A stretch of DNA of 64,000 bases from Brachionus plicatilis (taxonomy: Eukaryota > Rotifera > Eurotatoria > Ploima > Brachionidae). Each line of letters begins with the position of its first letter. Positions within the stretch are counted from its first letter, which is position 1. This document shows positions 31,901 through 42,732 of the stretch, in pieces. The translations under genes and the position numbers were made by a program. Location of the stretch: assembly GCA_010279815.1 (NCBI GenBank), contig QEOQ01000303.1, positions 1,489,529-1,553,528 on the forward strand. Direction: 5' to 3'. Below the pieces are notes generated by a model. It was not told where the DNA came from. It saw only the letters and a program-made list of their open reading frames with translations, and did no database searches.

Positions 31901-34879
31901 GAATAAATTGTTCGAATAAAATTTCATTCAAATATGAAATTTGAGAGAATTTGGTGTACAGACGCGCTAAATGATCATTTATTAATAGCAGCACTTTATT
32001 TAGATTTCCGTACTAAACATTTTATAAAATGTTCCGAAAGACAGAAAAAACAATACAAACACATAGCTTAAGCATTCATCAGAAAGTTGGTGGAATATTT
32101 TCATTATGGGAATTAAACGTTAACGAAGTATCAAATTTGAATAGACTAGGTCAACCTAAAAATTCATCAAATATCTTCATTTCTTGAATATGTTATTTGA
32201 ATGAAATTTCATTCGAAAATCTATTTATTTGAATATTGCATCGAATAACCATATTCGATTGCATCATAATTTGAAACTGTTTAATTGATTTTTAATTGAT
32301 TTTTCAGGAATTAAAAAAAATTTTTTTCTGTAGGATGAAAAGTTTTATCGATTTTTGGAACTAATGAGCTTATGCCATACGGTTCAAATAGATTTGATCG
32401 ACAAAACAAAATATCAAGCTTCCAGTCCGGACGAAATGTGCTTTATTGATTTTTTACACAATTTAGGAATAATATTTGAAGGAGATAAGAAAGAAAACTC
32501 GGATTCAGTCAATAAAACGCGAACTATTAATTTTCTATCTCAAAAAAAAAGCTACGAAATTAAGCAAATATTTGAATTCGACTCCACTCGCAAAAGAATG
32601 AGCATTATAGTAAAAAGCGATCAAGCGGGAAAATATCTTCTGTATTGTAAAGGAGCCGATTCGGCCGTTTTATCAAAATGCAACGTCGGTGACATAAAAA
32701 CGTGTGAGGCACACATAAAAGATTTTGGATCTAAAGGATGGAGAACACTAGCGTTGGCATATAAACAATTGAGTCAACAAGAATATGAAGAATGTGAAAA
32801 AAAAATTTTTGAAGCTTATAATGACTTAGAAAATCGAAATGAGAAAATAGCTTTAGTTTACGATGAAATTGAATCAAATTTAATTCTAGTTGGAGCTACG
32901 GCGATTGAGGATAAGCTTCAAGAGGACGTAGCTGATACACTTAAATCTTTAAGGGAATCAGGCATTAAAATTTGGGTTTTGACCGGTGACAAAATTGAAA
33001 CTGCAGTAAACATTTCAACATCATGTCAACATATTCCTCAATCAGCAGAGAAGATCTTTCTAACGTCTATGATTGATATTGAAGAAATAAAAAAACACAT
33101 TAATTTGTTTTTACAAAAGTAACTTCTTTATAAATTCTTTTTTTTTTCTAACCATAAAGACCTGATGATTAAACATTTAGAATAGAAAATAGTCAAATCA
33201 AAAATTTTGCATTAGTAGTAGATGGTCAAACATTAGGATTCATCTTTCATAATGAATTAGAAGAAAGTTTTGCAAAGTTATGTTCTGGTTGTGATGCTGT
33301 TTTAGGCTGTCGATTATCACCAGCCCAGAAAGCCCAAGTCTTGAACTTAACAATTAATAATCTCCTTGTTTATTTGAAATTTGAAATTTCATTTTATAAG
33401 AAATAGTACAAATTAAATTTTTTTAGTTTCAATTATTTTTGATTTTTTTTAAGAACAAAAAAACTTATAAACAAGGATAAAAAAAAATAAAAGATTTTAA
33501 TTTTTGTTTTAAAGATAGTCAAATTAATAAAAAAAAGCAAAACAAAACCCATAACTGCTGCAATAGGTGATGGAGCAAATGATGTTTCTATGATTCAAGA
33601 AGCTCATATTGGCTTTGGATTGTTTGGAAAAGAAGGTAATAATGCGGCAAAATCAAGCGACTTTTGTTTTGCAAAATTTAAATTTCTCAAACGGATTCTT
33701 CTCTTTCATGGTTTTTTGTATTATACCCGATCTGCTGTCTTGGTTCAATACTTTTTCTATAAAAATGTTGCGTTTGTAATCTGCCAAGTTTATTTTGCTA
33801 TCTGGAATGCCTTCTCTGGAACAGTATGTAGTTTATGAATAGTATTCTAAAATTTTGCAAAATTAAATTTTTTTCTAGACGTTATACAATTCAATAATTT
33901 TAACTTTTTACAATATAACTTTGACAGGAGCTCCTATTTTGTTTTATGGAGTCTTTGAGCAGACAGAATCCGAAAAAAATATAACCAGAAATCCAACAAT
34001 TTACAAGTAAATTACAATTTTTTTTACAAAAAAAAATAGTTTCTTTTATTTTTTTAGGACAATTAAAAAAAATAAATCACTATCAGCATTTGAGTTTTTC
34101 AAGTGGAACCTTTTAGGATTGTGGCATTCATTGGTTGCGTATTTTTTTTCATTTTTATTTATTAAAGATGATATTTCCTATCATTCTGACGGAAAAGTAA
34201 ATATCAAAAATTTAATTCTGTTAATTGACTTAAAAATTTTTAATTATTTTTTAAATTTAAGATGTCAGGAATTATGCAATTCGGAGCCCTAATAATTATT
34301 TTAATTGACCTCATTGTCAATGCGAAATTAATTACTGAATGGCACTTTATCACTTGGTTCACTCTTTTTGGATATGTTTTGAGTATTTTGGGGTTTGTGA
34401 TGACATGTCTTGTTCCTAATTCATTTATAATACCAGGATTTTTAACTGAAATAACTGAAGATCAGAATTTTTTCTGGATTTTTTATGATTTATTGAGTTG
34501 TGGATCAATTTGGTTCTTGATGATTTTAATAGTTGTAACTGCTATAATACCAGATATAATTATTAAAATAGTTGAAAATCTTCGGGTTTCAATATTTATA
34601 TATATGGAAAAAGAAGGTAAATCAGGCAGTAGAAAATCTAAAATTTCAAAATCTCGAGTAGGAGAAGCAAATTATTTAAAATCAAGCAATGCTTTTGAAT
34701 CTGGTCAAGAAGATTCAAAAAATAACGATTCAAAATTTTTTGAGAAAAAAACTTCAATTGAGAATAAGCCTTCAATTGAGAATCCAACTCAGAATGATGC
34801 AAAAGATGAAAAAGAAAAGTATTATAAAACAGTATTGACCGAAATTGATGGTGACGTCTTGTTCAATACATTAGTATAA
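28951..34879 (+). CDS. ATP11: ATP11-class phospholipid-transporting P4-ATPase, 12 exons, start exon not found
   Basis: Flippase that moves aminophospholipids to the cytosolic leaflet, normally with a CDC50 subunit. Exons: 28951-29082, 29138-29227, 29281-29945, 30005-30143, 30200-30336, 30393-30606, 32334-33118, 33181-33337, 33515-33823, 33879-34006, 34058-34196, 34262-34879; all junctions keep frame (about 1170 residues). Ordered motifs: [31 protein letters not shown] (actuator), [14 protein letters not shown] (M4, PLSL for the usual PISL), [11 protein letters not shown] (phosphorylated Asp), [21 protein letters not shown] and [19 protein letters not shown], then C-terminal membrane helices. 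It matches ATP11A/B/C better than other classes (e.g. [20 protein letters not shown]). The Ser/Lys-rich tail ends with stop 34877-34879. The initiating Met lies in an unseen upstream exon. Confidence 0.93.
30748..31107. repeat. Inverted-repeat element (TATTGTGAAATTCAAATAC)
   Basis: The left arm GGTATTGTGAAATTCAAATA, AATTGAACAAAAATTCTTCC and AAAATATACTTAAAAAAATA is mirrored by TATTTTTTTAAGTATATTTT, GAAGAATTTTTGTTCAATTT and GTATTTGAATTTCACAATAC. The arms are about 100 bp. It is possibly distantly related to the GCATTGTGAATTTTGG family. Confidence 0.75.
31960..32080 (+). pseudogene. hAT transposase fragment
   Basis: The plus-strand translation reads [20 protein letters not shown] followed by [15 protein letters not shown]. 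This resembles the LLAAYLDPRFK segment conserved in hAT transposases. It is isolated in the flippase intron and lacks the dimerisation domain. Confidence 0.55.
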
Positions 34880-35240
34880 ACTCAAGATAACTTTATTTTT
34901 TAAACTAAATTAATCATTTTTGAATTTGATTATTTATCTCACATTAGATTTATGATTTAAGATGATTTCTTATAATTTTTTAATAAATTATTGAAAATTA
35001 TTTCCAATTAATTGATATGATTCCATGAATTTTTTTTTTGAAAATTAAAAGTTTTGATAATAGGTTCACAAAATGAAAGACATTCTGAAAAAAAAGAAAA
35101 CGAAGGATTAATTTATGATATTTTTTGTAATCAGCTAGGGAAGCTCGTTTATTCCGAACACTTCCTCTAAATCATCAATTAAGAAAAAAAAACAGTATTT
35201 CTTATATCAAAATTTCACAAAAATAAATCGAACATTTAAC
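34880..35240. other. 3' flank of the ATP11-like gene
   Basis: AT-rich, including likely polyadenylation words (AATAAA-like at about 34981). No gene is seen. Confidence 0.4.
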
Positions 35241-35244
35241 CACT

Positions 35245-35375
35245 TGAAATGTTTTTTGGTCTTCTGACAGGTCCAGTTTTTCCTAGAGGAGTGTCTAAAG
35301 CTTGGTCAGGAAAATCGTCCAAAAATTGTTCTCTGTAAGTAATACCAATAATATGCTTTCACGCGAAGTGTTAAA
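35245..35375 (-). pseudogene. MULE transposase C-terminal relic
   Basis: The minus strand encodes KHIIGITYREQFLDDF and DQALDTPLGKTGPVRRPK, comparable to the KHI...VPLGK C-terminus of MULE transposases and to the relic at 24825-25125. The flanking coding sequence is lost. Confidence 0.5.
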
Positions 35376-35619
35376 ACTCTTAAGAAGCGCTTAAGGACAA
35401 CAGTTGTTTATGATAGTAAAGCCATCACATTGATTTTATGCATGTTTAGCCCTCTTAAGGTCGAACATGGGTTTATTTTTGATGCTTAGATGTGCAAGGG
35501 ACTGATTTTGACGAAGATTTATGATCATATATTAGATTTGGACTTCTTTTATTAACTGGTCCTTAAATAAAATTTTTTTTAGATATTTTCTTTTAGTTCT
35601 TCTTCGTCTTGGCCAGTTT

Positions 35620-36450
35620 TGTCTTTTGAAAGCTCTCTATGTCTATATTGTTGTTTTTTTCTTTGGAGAAGATCTTTTACAGTATTTAAGCGATGTGCCT
35701 CAAAGTTCGATCTTAGATCCAGCCTTTTTCATAGCATACATAAACGATCTGTCAGACAAGATTGAAAGCACATGCAAAATCTTTGCAGATGACTTAAAGA
35801 AATATGCTGGGTATGCTAAAGAACACTGTTCTGAATAGTGATATCATCAATTTGAAGAAACTTTACACTCGCTACATACGACCTGATCTAAAGTACGCTG
35901 ACCCAGTTTGGTAACCGTACACGGTTAAAGACAAGTTATGCCTTGAGAAGGTGAAGTATCGTTTTACAAAAATGGTCCATGGTCTCAAAGGTAAATCATA
36001 AGAGAAAAGATGCCATAAAATCTATATTTTACCACTGGAACAACGAAGAACTAAAAGACCTTCAGATCTTCCAGAACAAAATTCTCAGGATTAAAAGTTT
36101 TTTCCTACTTAAAACGAAGATAGACACAATTCACAAGTCTTTAAAAATCGAAAAAATCGATGATAGAGCAAATGCCCTGTTTATTAGATTTTTAAAATTA
36201 AGATTTGATCACGAATTAATTGCCAATGAAATAATTGATTTTACTGTAAACCAAAAGACACCGAACCGTGCCAAATTTCAAACTCCTATAGATGCTTTAT
36301 TTTAAACATACTTCAAAATATGATAAAAACTTCCTTAATTGTATTTTTTTGTATTTGTTTTTAATTATCTAAATTTTCCTAACAGGAGGGCTGAAAAGAG
36401 GACTAAAGCCGCTCGGAACTACCCTGGATTTCACATCAAAATTATTTTTT
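35620..36450 (+). pseudogene. LINE relic: RT fragment, post-RT domain and 3' tail
   Basis: The plus strand shows DVPQSSILDPAFFIAYINDL and KIFADDLKKYAGYA (reverse-transcriptase motifs), then LKKLYTRYIRPDLKYADPVW, a stop and LEKVKYRFTKMVHGLKGK. The ORF at 35979-36305 has LQIFQNKILRIKSFFLLKTK and IHKSLKIEKIDDRANALFIR. The tail GGGCTGAAAAGAGGACTAAA precedes an A-rich end near 36455. Stops and deletions show it is dead, but it defines the order of parts in this LINE family. Confidence 0.8.
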
Positions 36451-36597
36451 TGAAAAAAAAAAAAAAACGAAGAATTAGAGGGAATCTTATACAAAAGTTC
36501 ATGCTATCCAAAAGTATAGAAGAAATAAAGAGCCATTTCCATCCACAATCATTTATGCTGAGAGGCGGTCGAAGAAGAATGTTGAGAAGGCACAATT

Positions 36598-36972
36598 TGA
36601 AGTTTATGACCAATTTTTGATGCTCAAAATGATCAAATCAAACTAAAATTATTAAATAAATTGTTATTTCTTAATAGAAATAATGCAGAGATACATTTTT
36701 GGATTTAATATACTATGTTAAATAAAAAAATAAACTCTGCAATATCAAAATGCACAATGCAGAATGCACACCGTCAAAATGATACTATTTTAAGTGGATA
36801 ATTTTTGCAGACTTTTGCAGACTTTTGCAGATTTTATCTTTAGATTTCACAAAGTATGTTAAAACCAAAAATTTACCTCTGCACTAATTGTATTAAAAAT
36901 TAAAAATTTATTTTATAGTTTTAGTTTGATTTGATAATTTTGAGCATCGAAAATTTATCATAAACTTCAACT
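36598..36972. repeat. Inverted-repeat element (TGAAGTTTATGA...GATGCTCAAAATGATC family)
   Basis: The left end TGAAGTTTATGACCAATTTT, TGATGCTCAAAATGATCAAA and TCAAACTAAAA is mirrored by TTTTAGTTTGATTTGATAAT, TTTGAGCATCGAAAATTTAT and CATAAACTTCA. Arms are about 55-60 bp and the length 375 bp. TTTTGCAGACTTTTGCAGAC words lie inside. This is the uninterrupted relative of the element carrying the GGCCGGCC insertion at 8190-9325. Confidence 0.8.
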
Positions 36973-37505
36973 TGCCGTTGAGAAGACAAATTGTCAGATG
37001 TTGCAATCAAAGACACTACTTTTTCAATTACAGAATCGTGAATTTATGGAACAGACTTAATTATCAACTTGGAAACTATGAATTAAATTGAAAACATATT
37101 GGACGGTCAATAGAAATCATCTTCAGTTACTTCTTCTATTAATTGATTTTTATTTATTTTAATTGACGTTTTTAATAAAATATTAATTAAGTTTTGTAAT
37201 TTTAATTGACAGATAAAGACAGAGCCTTCATTTACCTGCAGTATGATAGGTAATTATAAAAATAATTTTTATTTAAACAGAGATATTAATTAATAGGCTT
37301 AATAATAAAATTTATCTTGAAAAAAAAATTTTTTTTATACAATAATTATTTTATTATTGATTAATATTTTCAAATAAAATAAAATACATGATAAAAGCGA
37401 ATTTTTTTGTTCAAACTATTGTTCAAATGTCAAATTTACAAAATAGTCTTTGGGAAATTGAAATCAATGATCAGGAAATTCGACAGCTAATAATATAAAA
37501 TAAAA
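36973..37505. other. 3' flank of SMARCE1, AT-rich
   Basis: No gene is seen. This is probably the 3' UTR and downstream sequence of the minus-strand SMARCE1 gene. Confidence 0.4.
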
Positions 37506-39862
37506 TTATTCATTTGACGCCGATTTTTGTTTTGATTTCTTTTTTTGTTTATCTTCTTTCAATTTTTTTTCTACTTTGGCTTGTGGAGAATTTACTTGTG
37601 ATTGCTGGTGTGCATTTTGTTGATTTACAAATTGATTTGCTATAATTTGATTTGATTGACTTTGATTCTGAGATTGGTTTGATTGCATCTGCTGATACAT
37701 GTTGCCAAATTGTTGCTGCTGCATCATCATCATTTGCTGTTGTGATTGTCCAGCCTGGTTGTACATAGAAATGTTTTGCTGTTGCGGATGCTGGCCATAC
37801 ATTATTGGTCCTTGCATTTGAGGCGGCATTTGCTGATGCATGCTGTTCGGATACTGTGGCGGAGGAGGCAACTGCTGGCCACTTTGAATTTGTCCTTGGT
37901 AGTTAATTGGCTGTGCTATTTGTTGCTGCATCATATTAATATTTGTATTAAACTGGGATGCTTGTTGACTTTGGCTCTGACCAGAAACTTGTTGGTTTCC
38001 TTGTTGTGGCAAGTGAGCTGGCGTCTGGACCATGTTGACTGAATTGTACATGTGCATTTGATTCATTGGCATCTGTGGCTGATGGTAGTAGTTCATATTT
38101 GGATTCATGTTGACATTAGTGTTCATTTGAGGCATTGGATGGGATTGCATCATTTGAGCTTGATTTGACATGGGCTGAACAGGACCCTGAGGCCTAATTT
38201 GTTGTGCGATCCGATTGTTGGCAGGCGATTGTACACTGTGAGATGGTTGAGTTGGCATCTGTGACTGCATAGTCTGTCCCGTCTGAGAACTTGACTGCTG
38301 AATAGGTGCCTGATTGTTCGGACTTATTATTGCACTGTTGGCGCTACTCAATGGAGGAGTATTTGTCGACCTGAACTGTTGCGAATTAAATTGATTTTGA
38401 TTCATGTAAGAAACTTGATTGTGTGTCATGTTTGCTGGAATACTCGGTCTAGGCAGTGCTGACGGGGTATTCGATAGTGGAAATCTTGAATGCGCTGCCA
38501 TTGATGAATTGGCATTTTGATTGTTGTTTGATGGTCTTGATGGCTCATTGTGATTTGATTGTGAAGTCTGTTGAGGATTAGATTGTGGCTCGTTTTGGCC
38601 GGTGCCATTTGGTGTCGAATTTGTTGCTGGTGCTTCGACTGGTTGCTGCAAAGCGACCACACTAATTGCTGTAGGATTCGAGATTGTCATCAAACTCTAA
38701 ATTAAAGTCAAGATTTAAAAATTTTAGATGCAATTTAGGCAACAAAAAAAGTCCAACTTTGGTAGAATTGGCATTATTTATCAAGTTTTCGAGGCCTTCA
38801 CGTAGCAAATTTTGTGCCGATTCTTTGGTTACATTTTTGTTTGCCATCAAAGTCGCAAAATTGTCCGTGTAGTCTTTCCATTGTTTTTGTATGAGTTCGT
38901 AGTGCTTGGAAAAAAATTGATTTTGTTGTTCATCAGTGATTTTATTCTCTTTTAACTTGATCATTTCTTTGTCGAAATCTTGAGACAAAGACAAAAATTT
39001 GCGCTTTTTACTCTCATACTTTTCTTGGATTTGAACCAATTCTTGCTTGAGCTTTTCCTGATGGGTCTCGAGCGACGCCACTTGTTTTCTCAATTGCTCC
39101 ATTCGCTGCTGCGTCACAATTGATCGACTGTCTTGAACACAAAATTCATTAAAAATGTCATTTAGAAGTCGATGATTTCGCTGAAAACGAATTGATGCTT
39201 GAGTTTTTTGAGATAAACTCTCGTCTATGCCATCATCCTCTGCTGGCTCAATGGCATAATGAGACAAAGCAGTTGAATAGATTGTACCCGTATTCACAAG
39301 ATCATTTGACTTTGAGCTTAAAGAAACCAATGTTGGATTGTTGCTCACCAAATTTGAGATGTTAGAGGCTCCATTCGCATTCTTTGACTTTTTCGACGTA
39401 CTTGACAAAAAACTCTGATATTGTGGCGAGTTGTGAAACAATTTTAGCTGTTCGCTGTATTCAAACTTTGAATTTTCATATTCATTTATATACTCTTGTT
39501 TTTCCGAATCACTTAGATCTTTCCACATCTGCTGAATTATGCAACCAATTTCCCATTGTTTCATGTCTGCATTCGCCATCTTTACTTGGTCGAAAACTTT
39601 TTTACTAAATCGCATGTAAGGCGCCATCGGCTTTTCGGGCAATTTAACTTTGTTAGCTTTTAAATCGGTGGCCGTTTTAATATTAAGTTTAAATGGATGA
39701 TAACTAGGATGCCCATTTGATGACACAATCAACGGAGAAGAGATGTTGTCTCGACGGGCTAAATTTAAAAAATTTTAAAAAAAGCTCCTAATTGATAGTG
39801 AATATTTTGAAGAAAAAATTACTTGTCAAAGAAGGATAACGAAAATCTTGATCTGCTGACAT
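37506..39862 (-). CDS. SMARCE1: SMARCE1/BAP57 (HMG-box SWI/SNF subunit) with long Q/N-rich tail, 3 exons
   Basis: DNA-binding accessory subunit of the BAF/PBAF chromatin remodeller. Exon 1 (39823-39862) encodes MSADQDFRYPSLT. Exon 2 (38758-39758) has the HMG box (LPEKPMAPYMRFSKKVFDQV, EIGCIIQQMWKDLSDSEKQE), the family signature SHYAIEPAEDDGIDESLSQK and RFQRNHRLLNDIFNEF, and the coiled coil ending in ESKKRKFLSLSQDFDKEM. After a 61-nt intron (donor GTTGGA, acceptor TTTAG), exon 3 (37506-38696) adds about 396 residues, very rich in Gln, Asn, Met, Pro and Ser, and ends in a lysine-rich patch (KVEKKLKEDKQKKKSKQK). The total of about 743 residues exceeds vertebrate BAP57 (about 411) and is closer to the longer insect form. 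Confidence 0.93.
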
Positions 39863-40408
39863 TTGATTATTTTTGTTCTCAAAATTAATTGTTAACCAAA
39901 TTATGAAGTAAAAATAACATTAGTAAAAGATTTTGATTTTAATTTTATTTAGAATGGTTTTCAAATTATGTTTTTTGTATGCTATACAGCTTAATATATT
40001 TTGATATTATGTTTAGTGCGTTTTTTTTTGACTTGTTTTCTGCAACCAGTAATCGACATTTAATCATCAAATCAAACATAAAATAAGATACACGAAGCAG
40101 AACTTAAAATGCGAGTAACGTTAACGAGACGTTAGTAGAGTTATAATTAACTTATTAATAATCATATTGTAAGCAAAGACTAGCATTTCCCTTTCGATAT
40201 TTTCTCTAAATATAATTTGTTGCTGATTTTTTAGTGGTTTAGTTGAAGGATTTTTAAACCAAAGTTTGGCCATGACTGTTAAATAAAAAATATTCAAAAA
40301 AGCTAAATCAATAAATTAACTTTCAATTATATTATTTCAATTATTTTTTAAACAAACGCTTCATTGACCATGATATAAATAAGTTTAATCACAAAAGTTA
40401 CTTTTAAC
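39863..40408. other. SMARCE1 5' flank, AT-rich
   Basis: This is the presumed promoter and 5' UTR of SMARCE1. No coding sequence is seen. A short GCGAGTAACGTTAACGAGACG stretch near 40110 is unusual but unexplained. Confidence 0.35.
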
Positions 40409-40810
40409 TAGGGTTGGTAGTTCGGTTAGAAATCTTAAACCGGTCCTATAACCGGTTAAAAATTTTAATCGGTTACGGAACCGGTTTAAAAATTCTAACC
40501 GGCTACATAACCGGTTAAAGTTTGTCTTAACCGGATTTATGAATAAAAAAGTTTAAACAAATTTTAGATAAAATCTTTATTGATAAATCTTTAAGCTTAA
40601 ACAAGAAACAAAAGTTATTTAACAAAATCAATCAATTTTTTCGTTTCCATGAATTAAGGCAAATCAAATTTTTTACACTTTCCGGGTCCAAAGAAGTTCT
40701 ATCTTTTGTAACAAAAAGTCCACCAGCCGAAAAAGTTTGTTCAGATGGAACACTTGAAGGACTTATGCTCAAGTAGTCTTTTGCTATTAATTTTAAAAAA
40801 TTCAAATTTG
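40409..40810 (-). mobile_element. 3' end of a hAT transposon: dimerisation domain, subterminal ACCGGTT array and terminus
   Basis: The minus strand at 40632-40810 encodes IAKDYLSISPSSVPSEQTFS, AGGLFVTKDRTSLDPESVKN and LICLNSWKRKN with stop. This is the C-terminal hAT dimerisation domain (LSI..SS.PSER.FS.AG). About 90 bp further on, 40435-40545 holds six or so AACCGGTT/ACCGGTT-type words, and the end TAGGGTTGGTAGTTCGG at 40409 is a hAT-like terminus. The 5' part of the element is missing, cut by a pogo-like end near 40810. Confidence 0.8.
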
Positions 40811-41000
40811 ATTTCGATTATTTCGGTTTTTCTTTATAAGTTCGTTAAATCGGGATTTCGTTATAAAGAGGTTCGTTGTATCAAAGAAAATTAGCAATGT
40901 TTTTCCTTTATAAAAAATCGGTTTCTGGATTCTTATTCGTAATAAAGAGAATTTCGTTATATGGGAGTTCGTTATACGGAGGATCGATTGTACTAGGGGA
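40811..41000 (-). mobile_element. Pogo/Tigger-like transposon end
   Basis: On the minus strand the sequence begins TAGTACAATCGATCCTCCGT, then ATAACGAACTCCC, ATATAACGAAATTC, ACAACGAACCTCTTTATAAC and GATTTAACGAAC. The repeated ATAACGAA/CTCC words resemble the terminal repeats of pogo/Tigger elements. Only one end is visible and no transposase was found with it. Confidence 0.5.
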
Positions 41001-41600
41001 ATCAAAATGTTTTTTTATTAATAATTTAATAAAATTTGTTTAGAATTGGCCTATTTTTCTGGCCAATTAAATATCGAAATTTTTTAATTAGAAGTGTATG
41101 GATATTATTTGTTTCTTCAAATGAATTCATATTCAGTTTTTCGATTCTATTGATACGTTCAAGGAAAAAAAATCGGAAAAACCAAACAATCGAATTAAAT
41201 AATTCATATAATTTTTCAAAAATGATGAATTTTCATTATAAATTAAAATGACTATGATAATAATAGTTTGTTGTTTAATTAATTAAAAAAGGATTGCAGT
41301 AAACAGAAAAAGAAAATGAAAAAAGTTTACAATATTTTATTTTTCAGAACGGATTTAAAAAATTAATTTAATTAATGAAAACCAAATACTTTTAATTAAT
41401 CCATGTATATTAAAATCACATTTATTGCAAAAAAAATTATTGAAGCCAAAATTATTTTGTAACTACGAGAAGCTAAATTTAGTTAAAATAAAATATAGAT
41501 AAAATTTTTGATATTTGTAGGAAATGAGCGTAACAGTACATAAAGGTAAAATCAATTATTTTTTTGTTAATTTAAAAAGCGAGCAAAGTGGCATTATTTT
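41001..41600. other. AT-rich spacer
   Basis: No gene or repeat is recognised between the pogo-like end and the MULE-like element. Confidence 0.4.
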
Positions 41601-41616
41601 TTTTTGGGTCTACCTT

Positions 41617-42370
41617 TTCAACACAAAAAAATAACCATTCAACACAATTTCAAAACGCTCAGCACAAAATGATTTCTTCTCAACACAAAAATTAAAATTT
41701 GAAAAAATTACTTTTAGCACAAAAATTAAAAATAAAATAAATTCATTCAGCACAAAAATTAATGGCTTGATGAGAAAATTTAAAAAAAAATTATTCAAGA
41801 ACTGTTATAAAGTTGAGCTTAACAGTAGGAAATGTTCTTGCAAGTTTTTCACTAAATTAGAATATTGTGCACATTTACTGGCATTAAAAGAATTTTTTAA
41901 AAAAAAGAACCAATTTGTCAATAAACCTAAAAGAGGTAGAGCAAAAATGCGGGAAAATGGTTTTCTAGAAACTTATTTTTTTTAATTTCTTTTCTTTAAG
42001 CTTCGAAATTTGCTTTATTATTATTATTATTATAAAAAAGCTACAGCAAGACTAGCTTGCAGAGGCATCCTACATGAGAGGTCGCCTATGGTAGCTCGTT
42101 GCACATAATGAGATTCTTTATTTACCTAACTTCCACTTATAAATATCATTAAATAAAATTTTAAATTAAAAAAAAATTAATTTTTTTATAAATATTTTTG
42201 TGTTGAAAAAAAATTTCCTTTAAGAATTATTTTCAAACACAATTTTTTTGTGTTGAATGTTTTTTTTTTTAAATATGATTTTTTGTGCTGAGAAGAAATC
42301 GAATTGTGTTGAATGTTTTTTTCATTGTGCTAATCAGAAATTGATTGTGCTGAAATAATATTCCCTTTTT
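41617..42370 (+). mobile_element. MULE-like fragment: SWIM finger between inverted CAGCACAA/CAACACAA arrays
   Basis: The left flank (41617-41765) has six or so copies of TCAACACAAAA/TCAGCACAAAA. The right flank (about 42195-42360) has the same words inverted (TTTTTGTGTTGAA, TTTGTGCTGAG). Between them, 41779-41985 on the plus strand encodes LNSRKCSCKFFTKLEYCAHL and LALKEFF, a CxC...CxH SWIM zinc finger as in the C-terminus of MULE transposases. A LINE-like tail (AGAGGTCGCCTATGGTAGCT) interrupts at about 42035-42110. The catalytic DDE part is absent. Confidence 0.65.
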
Positions 42371-42732
42371 TTTTTTCATTCATTCGTTTAAATAATCTTT
42401 TGGGGAAAAGTCCAGCCAAAAAATACAATATTGTAAAAGATATTAATAAAACGAAATTATGAATTATTAAATCTCTGTTTCAATTGAAACTGTTTAATCA
42501 GATCATTCATAACTTTATCAGCAAAAACTGAAATAAAAACTAAACTTAAATTTAATTGAAATTTGACATTTATTTTTCGATTTTTTTTCTTAGAAAGGCT
42601 TTAATTAATCACCATCTTTAATTTCTAATTTGTAAAAAAATTTAATAAAAATTGAAAATTGAATGCAAAAACTTTAAAAATATTAAGATATTTATTGCTT
42701 TAAATGTATTCCGAAAGATTTAAAAATACTTT
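42371..42732. other. AT-rich spacer and SLC16 3' flank
   Basis: No gene is seen. It is probably the 3' UTR of the minus-strand SLC16 gene. Confidence 0.35.

Larger units (their letters stand above)
30607..32333 (+). other. Repeat-filled intron 6 of the ATP11-like gene
   Basis: This 1.7-kb intron (donor GTAATT, acceptor TTTCTGTAG) is far longer than the other visible introns of this gene, most of which are 50-60 nt. It contains a GTATTGTGAAATTCAAATAC inverted-repeat element and a hAT transposase fragment. Confidence 0.8.

Noticed and set aside
40802..41005. 67-codon minus-strand frame
   Set aside because: It is a reading of the pogo-like ATAACGAA terminal repeats; no protein similarity.
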